Positions 17,094 through 26,655 of a DNA stretch of 53,504 nt are shown piece after piece. The DNA comes from JANXLS01 sp038227045 (GTDB lineage Bacteria > Planctomycetota > SZUA-567 > H5-PLA8), in the NCBI GenBank assembly GCA_038227045.1, contig JBBRQD010000031.1, forward strand, positions 1 to 53,504, read 5' to 3'. Under the pieces are notes generated by a model. It was not told the origin of the DNA. It saw only the letters and a program-made list of their open reading frames with translations, and did not search any database. Numbering within the stretch: position 1 is the first letter of the stretch; the number at the start of each line of letters is the position of its first letter. The position numbers and the translations under genes were made by a program.

Positions 17094-18968
17094 CTACTTG
17101 GCCGGCACAGGCTCGTGCAGATCCAGCGCGTTTACCATGATCTCGAAAATCTTTGTGTTGTCCAGAAAACCGTGGACTGCTTCGGAGCCTGGACCCATGG
17201 CCGTGACGATGCTGTCTTCGCAGGAATGTGGACTGCCTGAAATTGTTCCGCGTGGCAGATTTCCGATTCTTAACATGGCATCGGGGGCGCCTTTGTACAG
17301 GCTGTTCGCCACCACATAACTTTTTCCCTTCGCGGCCGCAACGCTCATCGTCGGCTTGAATTCGCCGCCAAACTTTGGCGTGAAAATTTCATAGTGATCC
17401 GGGAAGTTGGTGAAGAAGAGCGCCAGGCGGCGGGTCACGTTCAGCGTCTCGGGATAGCCGTCTTTGATCGTGTAGTTTGGGTAGCCGGCGTCGTTATACG
17501 TGCGCACGTAATCGCGCCCCTGTTTGCGCACAATTTTTTTCACAAATTCCCCGCTCGCCGGATCCTGTTCGACAATGTCGATCGCGTGCGGCGGCAAGGA
17601 GTCGATCGTCCCCACGATGGACACGCCATGTGTGTGATCGCCCAGCACGAGCACCAGCGTATCGTTGCGTTTGGCCGCGAATTCTTTCACGAGCGCAACT
17701 GTGTGATCGAACATGATCGTGTCCATTACCGCGCGCTCCCAATCCAGCGCATGTGAAAATTTGTCGATGCGGGCGCCCTCGATCATGAGCACGAATCCGT
17801 TCGGATTTGTGTCTAGAACCTTCAGCGCGGCGGCGGCCATTTCGGTCAGATCCGGCTGATCCTGCCGGTCGGGCGGCGTAAAGTTCTTCAGAAATTTTCG
17901 GTCCCATGCGCCATCGATGTTCCCTTGATTGAAAATGCCGAAGAGCCGTTTTGGCGTTCCGACGTTCAACAACTCCGTCCGAGTCTCGGCCACCGCGCAG
18001 CCCTGTGCCGCGAAGGCCGCGAATTGCGTGTCACTGAAGGATGCGCGTCCGCCGCCCATGATCACTTCGAAATTGGATTTCGCGAGCATGTCGACAATCG
18101 AGTAGTAATGCCGGCGGGTCGCAATATGCGCGTACATGGCCGCGGGTGTCGCGTCCTGAATTTCGGCGTCGGTGACCGCGCCCACCGACATGCCGCGAAA
18201 ACGGCGCGCCAGGGTCGCGATGCTTTCGTGTGCCGGGTCGTCGGTCTCGTCGGGGTAATTTTTTTCGTCGAGGGTGCCAGTGGCGTAGTCGATCGTGCGG
18301 TCTTTGTAAACGCCCAACGCGCCGTTACTCGTTTTGTGCCCAGTCGTATACGCGCTCGCCGAATTGGCCGAATCGGTGATGATGGAATCCACCCCGGATG
18401 TTCCGACCAAACCCATGTGCGGCATGTCGTCCATCGCCAGCTGGGCGGCGTATTTGCCCTCCTTGATACCCTTCGACATGATCCGCGCGGCGGTGCGGTG
18501 CGCCTGGCTCAAACCGTCGCCGATCATCAAAATGACGTTCTTCGCGGCGCGCCCTTCGGCCTTCGGCCGGTACACTCGCCACGTGACTTCGGCGACTTTG
18601 TCCTTCTTGACATAAACTTCAACGGCCAAACTGTCCGCTTCGGCGTGCAGCACACAATTTCGCGCGACATAGGCCGACGCAGTGAATGGTCCCTCCAATA
18701 TCTGCGAGTCCGCGGCTGTTGGCTTGCTGAAATTTTCTTGAATTAATGTACCTTGCGACCTCAGCATATCGGCTGCCGGCTTGCCGCCGATTTTCAGTTC
18801 AAAGTCACCCGCATCAAGCACGCCTGGAAATTCGACTTTAAAATCGAAGCGCGAACCGGCCACGATGGCGGCCTGGTCGATGGGATAAATTGTCACGGCC
18901 TTCGATGATTCTCCGCGCGCCAACGCGCACGCCAGTCCCAAAATGCAAACGACGTAGTGAAGATTCAT
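17094..18968 (-). CDS. Secreted alkaline phosphatase, PhoA-type
   Basis: A PhoA-superfamily phosphomonoesterase (624 residues) with a signal peptide (MNLHYVVCILGLACALARG) and an extra N-terminal beta-rich region of about 110 residues before the catalytic domain. Metal and nucleophile positions are in order: Asp151 in MIGDG, Ser200 in TDSANSASAYTTG, Asp and His in MIEGARIDKFSHALD and LGDHTHG, and a late His in SPHSCEDS. Family role: release of inorganic phosphate from organic esters outside the inner membrane. No Pho-box was recognised. The protein is larger than E. coli PhoA (about 470) because of the N-terminal extension. Confidence 0.9.
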   Translation of the reverse strand: MNLHYVVCILGLACALARGESSKAVTIYPIDQAAIVAGSRFDFKVEFPGVLDAGDFELKIGGKPAADMLRSQGTLIQENFSKPTAADSQILEGPFTASAYVARNCVLHAEADSLAVEVYVKKDKVAEVTWRVYRPKAEGRAAKNVILMIGDGLSQAHRTAARIMSKGIKEGKYAAQLAMDDMPHMGLVGTSGVDSIITDSANSASAYTTGHKTSNGALGVYKDRTIDYATGTLDEKNYPDETDDPAHESIATLARRFRGMSVGAVTDAEIQDATPAAMYAHIATRRHYYSIVDMLAKSNFEVIMGGGRASFSDTQFAAFAAQGCAVAETRTELLNVGTPKRLFGIFNQGNIDGAWDRKFLKNFTPPDRQDQPDLTEMAAAALKVLDTNPNGFVLMIEGARIDKFSHALDWERAVMDTIMFDHTVALVKEFAAKRNDTLVLVLGDHTHGVSIVGTIDSLPPHAIDIVEQDPASGEFVKKIVRKQGRDYVRTYNDAGYPNYTIKDGYPETLNVTRRLALFFTNFPDHYEIFTPKFGGEFKPTMSVAAAKGKSYVVANSLYKGAPDAMLRIGNLPRGTISGSPHSCEDSIVTAMGPGSEAVHGFLDNTKIFEIMVNALDLHEPVPAK

Positions 18969-19081
18969 GTCCGCTCTCTTTCATTTTTTGATTTTGGAAT
19001 GGCGATTATAATTGGACGCTGGGGTTCGCGGAAAGCACGAATCACATTCTTAATAAATCCGAAGCGGGGGAAAACGCCAAT

Positions 19082-20239
19082 TTACGGCTGCTGCTTTCGT
19101 TTCAATTTCAGCAACCATGTTCCCATAACGATCGCCATCGCGCCGGACAACAGCAATCCCGCCAATAGCCATACGCGGCCGTTTGACGCCACCTTTTCGG
19201 AATCTTTATCGATGGTCTCAACCGGCTTTTTTTCAGCCGGCGCCGGCAATTTGGGCACGGGGATTTCGACCGCGGCCTTTGAATTTTCAACGCTTTTCCC
19301 CCCGCTTACAAGACCTTCCCAATCCGTATTAAAAAGCAAATCGACGCCGGGATTCAATTCTTTGACCTGACACGAGCAGGCACCCGTCAGAAAAACGGTC
19401 GCCTCGCCGATCGTGGCCGTTGCGAAATCTTTTCCCAAGAGTCCGGTCAGCGCGCGGCCTCTGCCGAAAATCGGAAACGCGGCGGGCTGTGCCGCATCGC
19501 GGAAGCGCTTGTCGATTCCGATCAACATGGCCGCGAACATGGCCTCGGCGGGATCGGTGCGCGAAACGGGAACGATCGAAAACGAAATTTTCAACGGCAG
19601 GTCGGAACGCCGGCGGACGACCGGACCGCCTTGCGTGTCCGCGTCCGTCGGCAATGCGATTGTTTTTTGCAGCTTCGCCAGTTCCGTCTCGAGCATCTTT
19701 GTCGCGCCGTCATCTTTTTGTTTATCACCTGAGAGCAGCACCGCCCATACGACCGAATCGCCGGCCGTCAGCTTGCGGGCAATTTCAGTTCGCGCGGGTG
19801 ACGCAATCAAGCGCGCGATGCGCTCCGGATTTAGGGGTCCGCTCCAAAAGGACTCCAGGTCGTCGTTGACTTGCGGGTAGAGCAGCACCGTCCAGGGCAG
19901 CGCCGGATTTTTTTGAGCTGCCCAAAGTTTTGCCATCGCCCGTCCCGTGCCAGGTGCGGCGTTGGGGGCCGGCTTGAGGCCGGCCAGCGTATCCACGTCC
20001 ACCGAATCGACGACGATATTGGTCGTGCCCTTCGGGGCGTCGCCGGCGTTTTTCAATGTTTCGAGACAATGCTTATCGGCATCCGCCAAAGGGCCGCGAT
20101 GAAATATGACGGCTTGATACGGCGCATTTTCCCAGCGCTCAAGCGCGTAGCGAAACACCGGCACGCTACATGCGCGAGCGCCTGAAGAACACGCCGAAGC
20201 GGCCGCAATTACCCAAATCAGAATTTTCGTGTGGCGCAT
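19082..20239 (-). CDS. Exported membrane-anchored protein, unknown
   Basis: A 385-residue protein starting MRHTKILIWVIAAASACSSG with an N-terminal signal, then ACSVPVFRYALERW, and ending with one transmembrane helix (about 355-375) and a basic tail. The motif CSVPVFRYALERW after the signal, and a CSC further on, resemble conserved hypothetical proteins I associate with Planctomycetota and Verrucomicrobiota, but no function is known to me. The middle contains repeated IVVD, VVWAVLLSGD and VFLTGACSC strands, suggesting an alpha/beta domain facing the periplasm. The start 20239 is preferred over an ATG six codons upstream because it places the signal sequence at the N-terminus. Confidence 0.65.
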   Translation of the reverse strand: MRHTKILIWVIAAASACSSGARACSVPVFRYALERWENAPYQAVIFHRGPLADADKHCLETLKNAGDAPKGTTNIVVDSVDVDTLAGLKPAPNAAPGTGRAMAKLWAAQKNPALPWTVLLYPQVNDDLESFWSGPLNPERIARLIASPARTEIARKLTAGDSVVWAVLLSGDKQKDDGATKMLETELAKLQKTIALPTDADTQGGPVVRRRSDLPLKISFSIVPVSRTDPAEAMFAAMLIGIDKRFRDAAQPAAFPIFGRGRALTGLLGKDFATATIGEATVFLTGACSCQVKELNPGVDLLFNTDWEGLVSGGKSVENSKAAVEIPVPKLPAPAEKKPVETIDKDSEKVASNGRVWLLAGLLLSGAMAIVMGTWLLKLKRKQQP

Positions 20240-20370
20240 AAAAATCCCGTCCTGCACTCCATCGTTCGGTACATTCCAAAAATACTCCGCTCGACAACTG
20301 AAGCGTACTTATATTAGAATCGAAAGCGGTTAAAAATCCATTCATCAATAACTGGCCGCAGGGGTCACTC

Positions 20371-22206
20371 GTGTCCGAAACAACTACAGTGGTGCCGATT
20401 GTCGGCGCTGAGACGCGCGGATGCCAATGGACGCTCATCAATGCGCTGGCCGCGGCGTGCTTCGCGCTGTGCGCATTCGGCGTCTATTATTTGCCAGCGG
20501 CCCTGGGACGTCCGCTGAACGATGCGCCCGAAGCGCGCGTGGCCGCCATCGCGCGCGACATGCTTCAGAACAACGATTTTGTGGTGCCCAAACTGAGCGC
20601 CGAAGCGCACGCCGACACGCCTCCGCTGCCGTATTGGCTGGCCGCGTTTTCGAGCGCCGTGATTTTCCGCGCCGCGCCCGGCGACAATCTGGCCCTGTCG
20701 CGCGCCGCGCAATTGCCTCCGGCGCTGTGCGCGGCGCTGGCCGTTTTTCTGATCATTTTTTTCGGCAGCGTTTTCTTCTGCCGTACGGCGGGCATAATCG
20801 CCGGTTTGATTTTGGGCACGTCGCATCTCGCGGCGCACTACGCTCAAACCGGCTACGGCGACGCGACGCTCATGCTCACCTGCGTCGCGGCGCTTTGCGG
20901 CATGGCGCTGCTGCTGTCTGAAAAGCCGGGGCTGGGCGCGGCGCTGCTCGCGGGATTCGGTCTGGGTCTCGGCATTCTGACGAAGGGCTGGGTTCCACTC
21001 GTCTTGATCGCGGTGCCCGTCGCATTCGAATTGTTTTTGCGCCGCAGACGCATCGGCTGGTTTCACATTCTGTACGTCGCGCTGGCGTTTATGATCGCGC
21101 TGCTGGTCGCCACTCCGTGGTTCGTTCTGGTTGAGCGAAAAAATCCAGGGGCGATCGCGGCGATGACGGGGGAGGCGGCTCATTCGATTTATAAAGCATC
21201 CCCGGCCGAAATCGCTCCGCCGGAACTTCCCGCCGATCCGCTGAGCGATCCGCAGTTTGGCTACGTTTGCTATTTCTACAAAGGCGCGCTCGGGATGCTG
21301 CCCTGGACCGCGCTGCTGCTGGTTGGATTCCTCGTCGTCATGCTGCCATCCACGGACGCCGAAGCGGTGGAGCGCGACGAGAACGATGCGGCACGCTTTT
21401 TTGCGCTTTACGCCGCCTTTGGTTTTTTAGTATTTCTCATCGCACAGAAAAAACAGGAGTACTATCTGCTGCCGCTGTTCCCGGCTGTGGCGCTGTCGGG
21501 CGGCGCGGTGTTTGGGCGTTTTAATTCGCCCGGCGGGATCTGCGAGGAGCGCATGGGATGGTGGCAGTTGGCTTCCGGAGTGGCTGGCGCCGTTGCGTTG
21601 TGCTGCGCGCCGTATTGGCCGCCCGTGTTGAATTTATTTTATACGCTTGGCATCGCCAAGGCGGGGTATCTCGCCACGCGCGCCGCGGAATTTTCAGCGG
21701 CGATCACCTGGTTCGCGATACCGCTGGCGCTGTTGTTTTTCGGCGTGAATTTTTTCTGCGCGCGCTTTTGGGCAGCCGGCCGGGGCGTTATCTCGATCTA
21801 TGTCTGTGCGGTGTTCGCGATGGCGTGCCTGGTGTTTGCGACCGTGCGGCCGGCAGCGAAAGCGCGGCGCGATACGCTTTGGGCAAACGTTTCGGCGCTC
21901 AAGCAACAGACCGATGCGCTGCCTGGAGGAACCCGGTTATATGCCGCCGGAACCACCGATGCGGCGATGACTTTTTACACGGGAAGAACAGTTCGCAACT
22001 TGAAAGCGTTGCCAACGGATCCGGATCAGCCGGGGGTGCCGATCTTCCTGATCGTGCCAGAGAAAATCGCCAGCCTCTACGCCGTTCCGCTGGGCGACGC
22101 CGAACGCAAAGCCACGGGCTACTCGCTGATCGAACTGGCCGCCGGATCGGATCTCGACAAAGCCTTGCGCGAGGCCGTCAAAAAGAATAATCCCGGCGAG
22201 CGCTGA
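20371..22206 (+). CDS. Family 39 glycosyltransferase, ArnT-like
   Basis: A polytopic membrane protein (611 residues) with about 12 helices, of the GT39/ArnT superfamily that transfers sugars from polyprenyl-phosphate donors at the periplasmic face. The first loop contains NDAPEARVAAIARDMLQNND, the counterpart of the DExR-AxxAREM motif, and the DTPPLPYWLAA segment corresponds to the KPPLxYWL motif. A soluble C-terminal domain of about 110 residues follows the last helix (from about 500). Start GTG 20371 is 14 bases past GCAGGGG, a weak site. The target is unknown; lipid A or a glycoprotein would be usual. Confidence 0.82.
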   Translation: MSETTTVVPIVGAETRGCQWTLINALAAACFALCAFGVYYLPAALGRPLNDAPEARVAAIARDMLQNNDFVVPKLSAEAHADTPPLPYWLAAFSSAVIFRAAPGDNLALSRAAQLPPALCAALAVFLIIFFGSVFFCRTAGIIAGLILGTSHLAAHYAQTGYGDATLMLTCVAALCGMALLLSEKPGLGAALLAGFGLGLGILTKGWVPLVLIAVPVAFELFLRRRRIGWFHILYVALAFMIALLVATPWFVLVERKNPGAIAAMTGEAAHSIYKASPAEIAPPELPADPLSDPQFGYVCYFYKGALGMLPWTALLLVGFLVVMLPSTDAEAVERDENDAARFFALYAAFGFLVFLIAQKKQEYYLLPLFPAVALSGGAVFGRFNSPGGICEERMGWWQLASGVAGAVALCCAPYWPPVLNLFYTLGIAKAGYLATRAAEFSAAITWFAIPLALLFFGVNFFCARFWAAGRGVISIYVCAVFAMACLVFATVRPAAKARRDTLWANVSALKQQTDALPGGTRLYAAGTTDAAMTFYTGRTVRNLKALPTDPDQPGVPIFLIVPEKIASLYAVPLGDAERKATGYSLIELAAGSDLDKALREAVKKNNPGER

Positions 22207-22211
22207 GTCGC

Positions 22212-23159
22212 CTATTTGCCTTGGTCTTCAATTAATTTGCGGGCGTAGTACGCGGTGCCCCAGAGTTTCCTGTCGCCGGAAATCAGATCGTGCGCGTTCG
22301 GCTCGTCGCCGTAGAACGTCGGCTTGAAACTCATCATCGGACTGGACCCACTCGATCCGGCCATGAGCGTTCGCACGATATCGTCCGGCTTCGAGCCGCG
22401 CAGCATGAATTTTCCGCCGCCGCGCGCAAACGCAATTCCCGGCCATTGATTCTGCATTTGGAACGCAAACGACGTATTGCCCATGCCGTCGCTGCCATGG
22501 CAATTCAGGCACCAATGGCGGAATTCCTGCATTCCCTCTGCCAGGAGCGCGTCGTCCTTCGGCAGCACTTTTGGAACCTCAAGCGCGACGGACGCCGGCC
22601 ACTTTTTGCCGCTCACAAAGAATTCTTGAATCCGGTGGACCAGCGCCCAGCGATCCGCTTCCGGCAGATCCCGGAAACTCAGCATGGCCGTTCCGGGAAT
22701 GCCGCGCGTCAGCGTGCGAAACAAATCCGAATCGGCGGGGAGCGTGCCTTTTTGCGTTGAACGGATTTTAATCGACGCAATGGGAAGCGTGAAATTTGCC
22801 GGGCGAGAATTCAGCTTCAAATGCGAGAGCGCCGGGCCTTCGCCTTTGCCATCTTCGCCGTGGCACGCAGCACACGCTTTTGAATAGAGTTCCTTTCCGC
22901 GCGCGACCCGTTTTTCATCGAGCGGCGGACCGGCCGAAACGGCGAGTTCGTCCCAGGACGACACGCCATCGGCGGGCGCACCCTTGATTTCCAGTTCTTT
23001 CACTGGCCCCGGATCGAAGACAAACTCGCCATCCACGGACCCGCCGGAACCCGCCTGTCCGCCGCGCGAAAAATAGGTGTACGCCAGCAGCACCATCAGC
23101 GGCAGCAGAATCAACGCAAACGACCACACGGAAATTTTTTTCGGTTTCGATTCGCTCAT
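22212..23159 (-). CDS. Membrane-anchored diheme cytochrome c
   Basis: A 315-residue protein with one N-terminal transmembrane anchor (about residues 11-30), a linker, and two cytochrome c domains with haem sites CAACH and CLNCH. Later methionines in GTAMLSF and the MMSFKP region are likely axial ligands. It would act as a periplasmic electron carrier, for example feeding a terminal oxidase. It starts 28 bases after the GH42-like gene, so the three minus-strand genes from 28223 to 22212 may be one transcript, an unusual combination. It converges with the glycosyltransferase gene, with 5 bases between the stops. Confidence 0.85.
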   Translation of the reverse strand: MSESKPKKISVWSFALILLPLMVLLAYTYFSRGGQAGSGGSVDGEFVFDPGPVKELEIKGAPADGVSSWDELAVSAGPPLDEKRVARGKELYSKACAACHGEDGKGEGPALSHLKLNSRPANFTLPIASIKIRSTQKGTLPADSDLFRTLTRGIPGTAMLSFRDLPEADRWALVHRIQEFFVSGKKWPASVALEVPKVLPKDDALLAEGMQEFRHWCLNCHGSDGMGNTSFAFQMQNQWPGIAFARGGGKFMLRGSKPDDIVRTLMAGSSGSSPMMSFKPTFYGDEPNAHDLISGDRKLWGTAYYARKLIEDQGK

Positions 23160-23187
23160 CGTGTCCCTGTTTGAAAGAATTGAAACG

Positions 23188-26100
23188 TCACTCCGAGTCC
23201 TTCACTTGGACCCGAATTTCAGCCGCCGCGCCGCTCAATACATCGCGCACGGCGACGGTCCAAGTGCCTGACGGATCGTTCAACGCGAATGAAATGATAT
23301 GGCTCAACGCACCGTCTTTCGCCGCAACCGTTCCGCCGTAATGCGGACGTTCCACGCGATCCGGGCCAGTCACGCGTATGGAAAAAAGTGCGGGCGACGC
23401 GCTTTCCTTCGGCCGCTCGACGGCGATCTCGATGCGCTGCAATTTCACGACGCTTTCCACCGCGGACAGTTTCAAAGGATCGGGCTCGCCGGCGTGCAAT
23501 AGGAAAATCGACGGCTTGACGGGATCGAGAGTGCCTGCAATTTTCCGCACCGATTCCGTTTTTTCCGCGTGTGCCGCCGCACCGGCGCCGGCTGGAAACG
23601 CGCCGCTCAACCAGACGTTTGCCTTGAAATGCAGCTCGAACGGTTCCGCTTTGTCAAACGCCCAGTTGCCGTCGCCTTCGACGCCGAGCTCGTGCAGCCG
23701 CGCTTGAGGATTACGCCGCAGCGCCAGAAGATAGCCGGACTTCGCCGCGTTTCCAAGGCGCAGCCGGACAATCTGAGTTCCGTGGGGCAATTGCGTTTTG
23801 CTCCAATCGACCGGCCCGGCATCGAGCGTCTGTTTGAACACAAGACTCTGCAGTGCTTTGCGCAGCGTGAGCGTGCGCGGCAATTCCGGGTGCAGACGCC
23901 AGCGCAGGTAATCGGTCAGATCGAGATTCAAATAAAGCGCGTTGTTTCGCGACGCAAAGACGGGACTAAGCCGATATTCGGCGCCCTTGCGTTTGCCGCT
24001 GCGCTCGGGGTCGAGCCACTTCGGCTCGTCCGAAAACACAGGCGGCAGATTTCCACAAAATTCGGCGTCCCATTTCGCCATGGGACCGTTGGCCCCTTGA
24101 ACAGGCGTGATGCGATTGAGCGGTTTCATCGGCTTGGCAAAGATTGGTTCGGTGGAGGTATTGACGCCGAAGAGTTCGTCGAGGGCGGGGTGCGCGCGTA
24201 TCTTTCCGTGCTCATCGAAGCGCGCGCACGCGGCGTCCGCAATCACGCGCCCGCCTGCCGCGGAAAACTGTTTGATAGCCTCGGCCTCACGGTCGCTCAG
24301 CGCGATCGCGCGCGGCAGAATCAGCGTCTTGATTCCCGCTTCGGCGCGGACAAGTTCGCCGTGCTCGAGCTGGTGGCTGCTCAGGAACCGCCAGCCGACG
24401 CCGCAGTCGTCGAGCAGTTTGCCCCAGCTTTCGCGCAGGCGCAACTGTTGCGATTCGCGCCGTTCGGCGCTCGAATCCGCGCCCCAGGTTTGCAGCCACT
24501 CGGCGCCGTGCAGATTGTCCGCTTCAAACAGCCATTGCACGCGGACGCTGGCGGGCGAATACAGCAGCGCGACGCCGTCGTTGGCGCGATGCGACTGCCC
24601 GAGCAATTGCCCGGCGACGCCGTTCAATTCGCCGAGCGCGGGGGCGAGGGCTTTGCCCAATTCGGTCGGCTCGCCGTGCGCATCGATGAGCGCTCCGCCA
24701 GGATTCGATTCGTTCGCCGCAACGCCCGGCGCGTCCCAAAACAGCGCGCCGCGCGGACCGCCGTCGAGTGCGAATTGCCAGAGTGTGCGATTCAATTCGG
24801 GCGCGGCGGCGGCGTTGCCGTCGGCTGGAAGCGTAAGCGCGGCCAGCGCGGGTTTGCCGGGCGCCAAGTCGCGCCATAGCGCGCGCGCGCCGCCGATGTC
24901 GTAGGCTTCGACGACGTCCAGATCGAGCGCGAGCCGCGACCAGTCCCAGCCGCCAAACGCGAACGGCCCCATCGCGCCCGTGATGCCCACTTTTGCATTG
25001 GGAATTTTTGTGCGCAGCAAATCCGCGCCTTCGCGCAGCACTTTGGCGAACGTATAGTCTTGAAACTCGCGAAAATCCGCCCATGGCGCGAAATTGCCGA
25101 CGCCATCTTTCAGGCGCATGCGCGCGTCGTCGGTGGTCATCGGCACCACCGCCTGCCATGTCTCGAAGCGCGTGCCCCAGGATTCGTTCAATGCCGGCAG
25201 AGTGCCGTACGCATCGCGTTCCAGCCAGCGCCGAAACTCGTCGAGCGCCGCCGGGCTGAAATCGAAATCGGCGGCGGCGTTCAGCCGTGTCATCGACGGC
25301 TCCGACGCGAGCGAGAAAAACAGCGGCGGCTCCGCCGCGTAGGCTTCCGCGATGCGCGCGATTTCGCCGCCGAACGCGTCGGCGAACGCGGGAGAACTCA
25401 GCGACGGTTCACGCGAAAGCGTCTTGCCGCCATTCCGGTCCGCGGACATTGCAGCGATCGTTTTCTGCCAGAGACCTTTTTCGGTGTGGTACCGCGAAAG
25501 CAACTGCCGCGTGACGTTCTCGACGTAAAACGGCGCGTTGCCGCGTTTCAAGGATTCGCGGCGGGCCGCGCTGGTGCGGATTTGCATGCCGCCAAAAATT
25601 CCGAGCGCATTGAGTTTATCCCACGCGCCGCCCACGGGCGGATTGGAGGTGAGCGCGATCCAGCCATCCCACTCTTTCAGGCGCGGCTCGGCGGGCGTAT
25701 CAAGGCCGATATCGGCGCCCAGCTTGACGGTCTTTTTTCCCGGCGAGGCGAAGGCGAAATCCGCGTGCAGCTTCAGTCCGGCGCGCCCGCCCTTGTACTT
25801 CTCCGCCGGGAGCAGAAGTTCGGCCGGCACCGGCAGCCTGAAGCGTTTCGACTGGCCATTCGCCGTGGGAATTGCGCGGAGCGAAATCTGCCCGCGCGCG
25901 AGTTGCCGGCCCAAATCGTCGCCGATGACGTAGTCGCCGGTGGCCTCGAGCAGGAAATCATCGGGACCGGAGAGCGCAAACGATGCGTCTTCGCCAAGCC
26001 GTATCCGCAGCGTTTCCAGCGACAACACCAGTTCGATTGCCTCCGTCACTTGAGTGGGCAATTTCACTTCGCGCACAAGATCGGGGAGCTTCGGTATTCT

Positions 26101-26655
26101 CATGGCGGCTGTTGCGTTTATTTTCGGATTGCTTTCCGGAGACTTCTTCGCGGCGTGCAGGGCTTGCAGTGCCTCAAAATCGATTTCAAACGCTTTCGGA
26201 TCATACACAATCGTTGTTTCGGCCGGCTTCGTTGGAGCCACGATGACCGGCGCGGAATACAGAGTTTGCAGCGCCTCGAAATCAATTTCAAATGCGTTCG
26301 GATCGTAGGCGATTGCCGCTTCCGCCGGCTTTGATTGAGCGGCGTTATTGGAAGAATTCTGGTGTTCCTTTGGCTTCGCCGCCGGACGCGTCGAAGGCAT
26401 CGGCGGGAGCGCGACGGTTTCGCCGGCGGGGGCATCCTTGTCGTCATCTGTCGAATCGAGCCGCGGTTCGAATGCATCCGGAATTCGCGACGGCTCGGGT
26501 TTCGCATTTGGATTTGTCGCGATGACCGGTTTGGGTTTCGGATCCGGGGGCGTCGCATCGAGCGCGTAGAGGCCGCTCGCCGGCATGAGCGACACGAGCA
26601 TCGCCAGTGCATACGGCGCGACACGGACGCGGCCAGGCCCCATCCCAAATTTCAT
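23188..26655 (-). CDS. Secreted GH42-like beta-galactosidase-related protein
   Basis: A 1155-residue exported protein. Residues about 1-35 form a signal sequence (APYALAMLVSLMPASGLYAL). A proline-rich region carries two copies of a 30-36-residue repeat (PAEAAIAYDPNAFEIDFEAL and PAETTIVYDPKAFEIDFEAL). A GH42-type TIM barrel follows (SLASEPSMTRL as the acid/base-Glu region, RRWLERDAYGTLPALNESWG), then a glutaminase-like fold with VIADAACARFDEHG. The expected nucleophile Glu of GH42 is not obvious; LTLPADG stands where it should be. ATG 26655 overlaps the kinase stop codon (ATGA), suggesting translational coupling. The enzyme may be inactive or of unusual specificity. Confidence 0.7.
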   Translation of the reverse strand: MKFGMGPGRVRVAPYALAMLVSLMPASGLYALDATPPDPKPKPVIATNPNAKPEPSRIPDAFEPRLDSTDDDKDAPAGETVALPPMPSTRPAAKPKEHQNSSNNAAQSKPAEAAIAYDPNAFEIDFEALQTLYSAPVIVAPTKPAETTIVYDPKAFEIDFEALQALHAAKKSPESNPKINATAAMRIPKLPDLVREVKLPTQVTEAIELVLSLETLRIRLGEDASFALSGPDDFLLEATGDYVIGDDLGRQLARGQISLRAIPTANGQSKRFRLPVPAELLLPAEKYKGGRAGLKLHADFAFASPGKKTVKLGADIGLDTPAEPRLKEWDGWIALTSNPPVGGAWDKLNALGIFGGMQIRTSAARRESLKRGNAPFYVENVTRQLLSRYHTEKGLWQKTIAAMSADRNGGKTLSREPSLSSPAFADAFGGEIARIAEAYAAEPPLFFSLASEPSMTRLNAAADFDFSPAALDEFRRWLERDAYGTLPALNESWGTRFETWQAVVPMTTDDARMRLKDGVGNFAPWADFREFQDYTFAKVLREGADLLRTKIPNAKVGITGAMGPFAFGGWDWSRLALDLDVVEAYDIGGARALWRDLAPGKPALAALTLPADGNAAAAPELNRTLWQFALDGGPRGALFWDAPGVAANESNPGGALIDAHGEPTELGKALAPALGELNGVAGQLLGQSHRANDGVALLYSPASVRVQWLFEADNLHGAEWLQTWGADSSAERRESQQLRLRESWGKLLDDCGVGWRFLSSHQLEHGELVRAEAGIKTLILPRAIALSDREAEAIKQFSAAGGRVIADAACARFDEHGKIRAHPALDELFGVNTSTEPIFAKPMKPLNRITPVQGANGPMAKWDAEFCGNLPPVFSDEPKWLDPERSGKRKGAEYRLSPVFASRNNALYLNLDLTDYLRWRLHPELPRTLTLRKALQSLVFKQTLDAGPVDWSKTQLPHGTQIVRLRLGNAAKSGYLLALRRNPQARLHELGVEGDGNWAFDKAEPFELHFKANVWLSGAFPAGAGAAAHAEKTESVRKIAGTLDPVKPSIFLLHAGEPDPLKLSAVESVVKLQRIEIAVERPKESASPALFSIRVTGPDRVERPHYGGTVAAKDGALSHIISFALNDPSGTWTVAVRDVLSGAAAEIRVQVKDSE

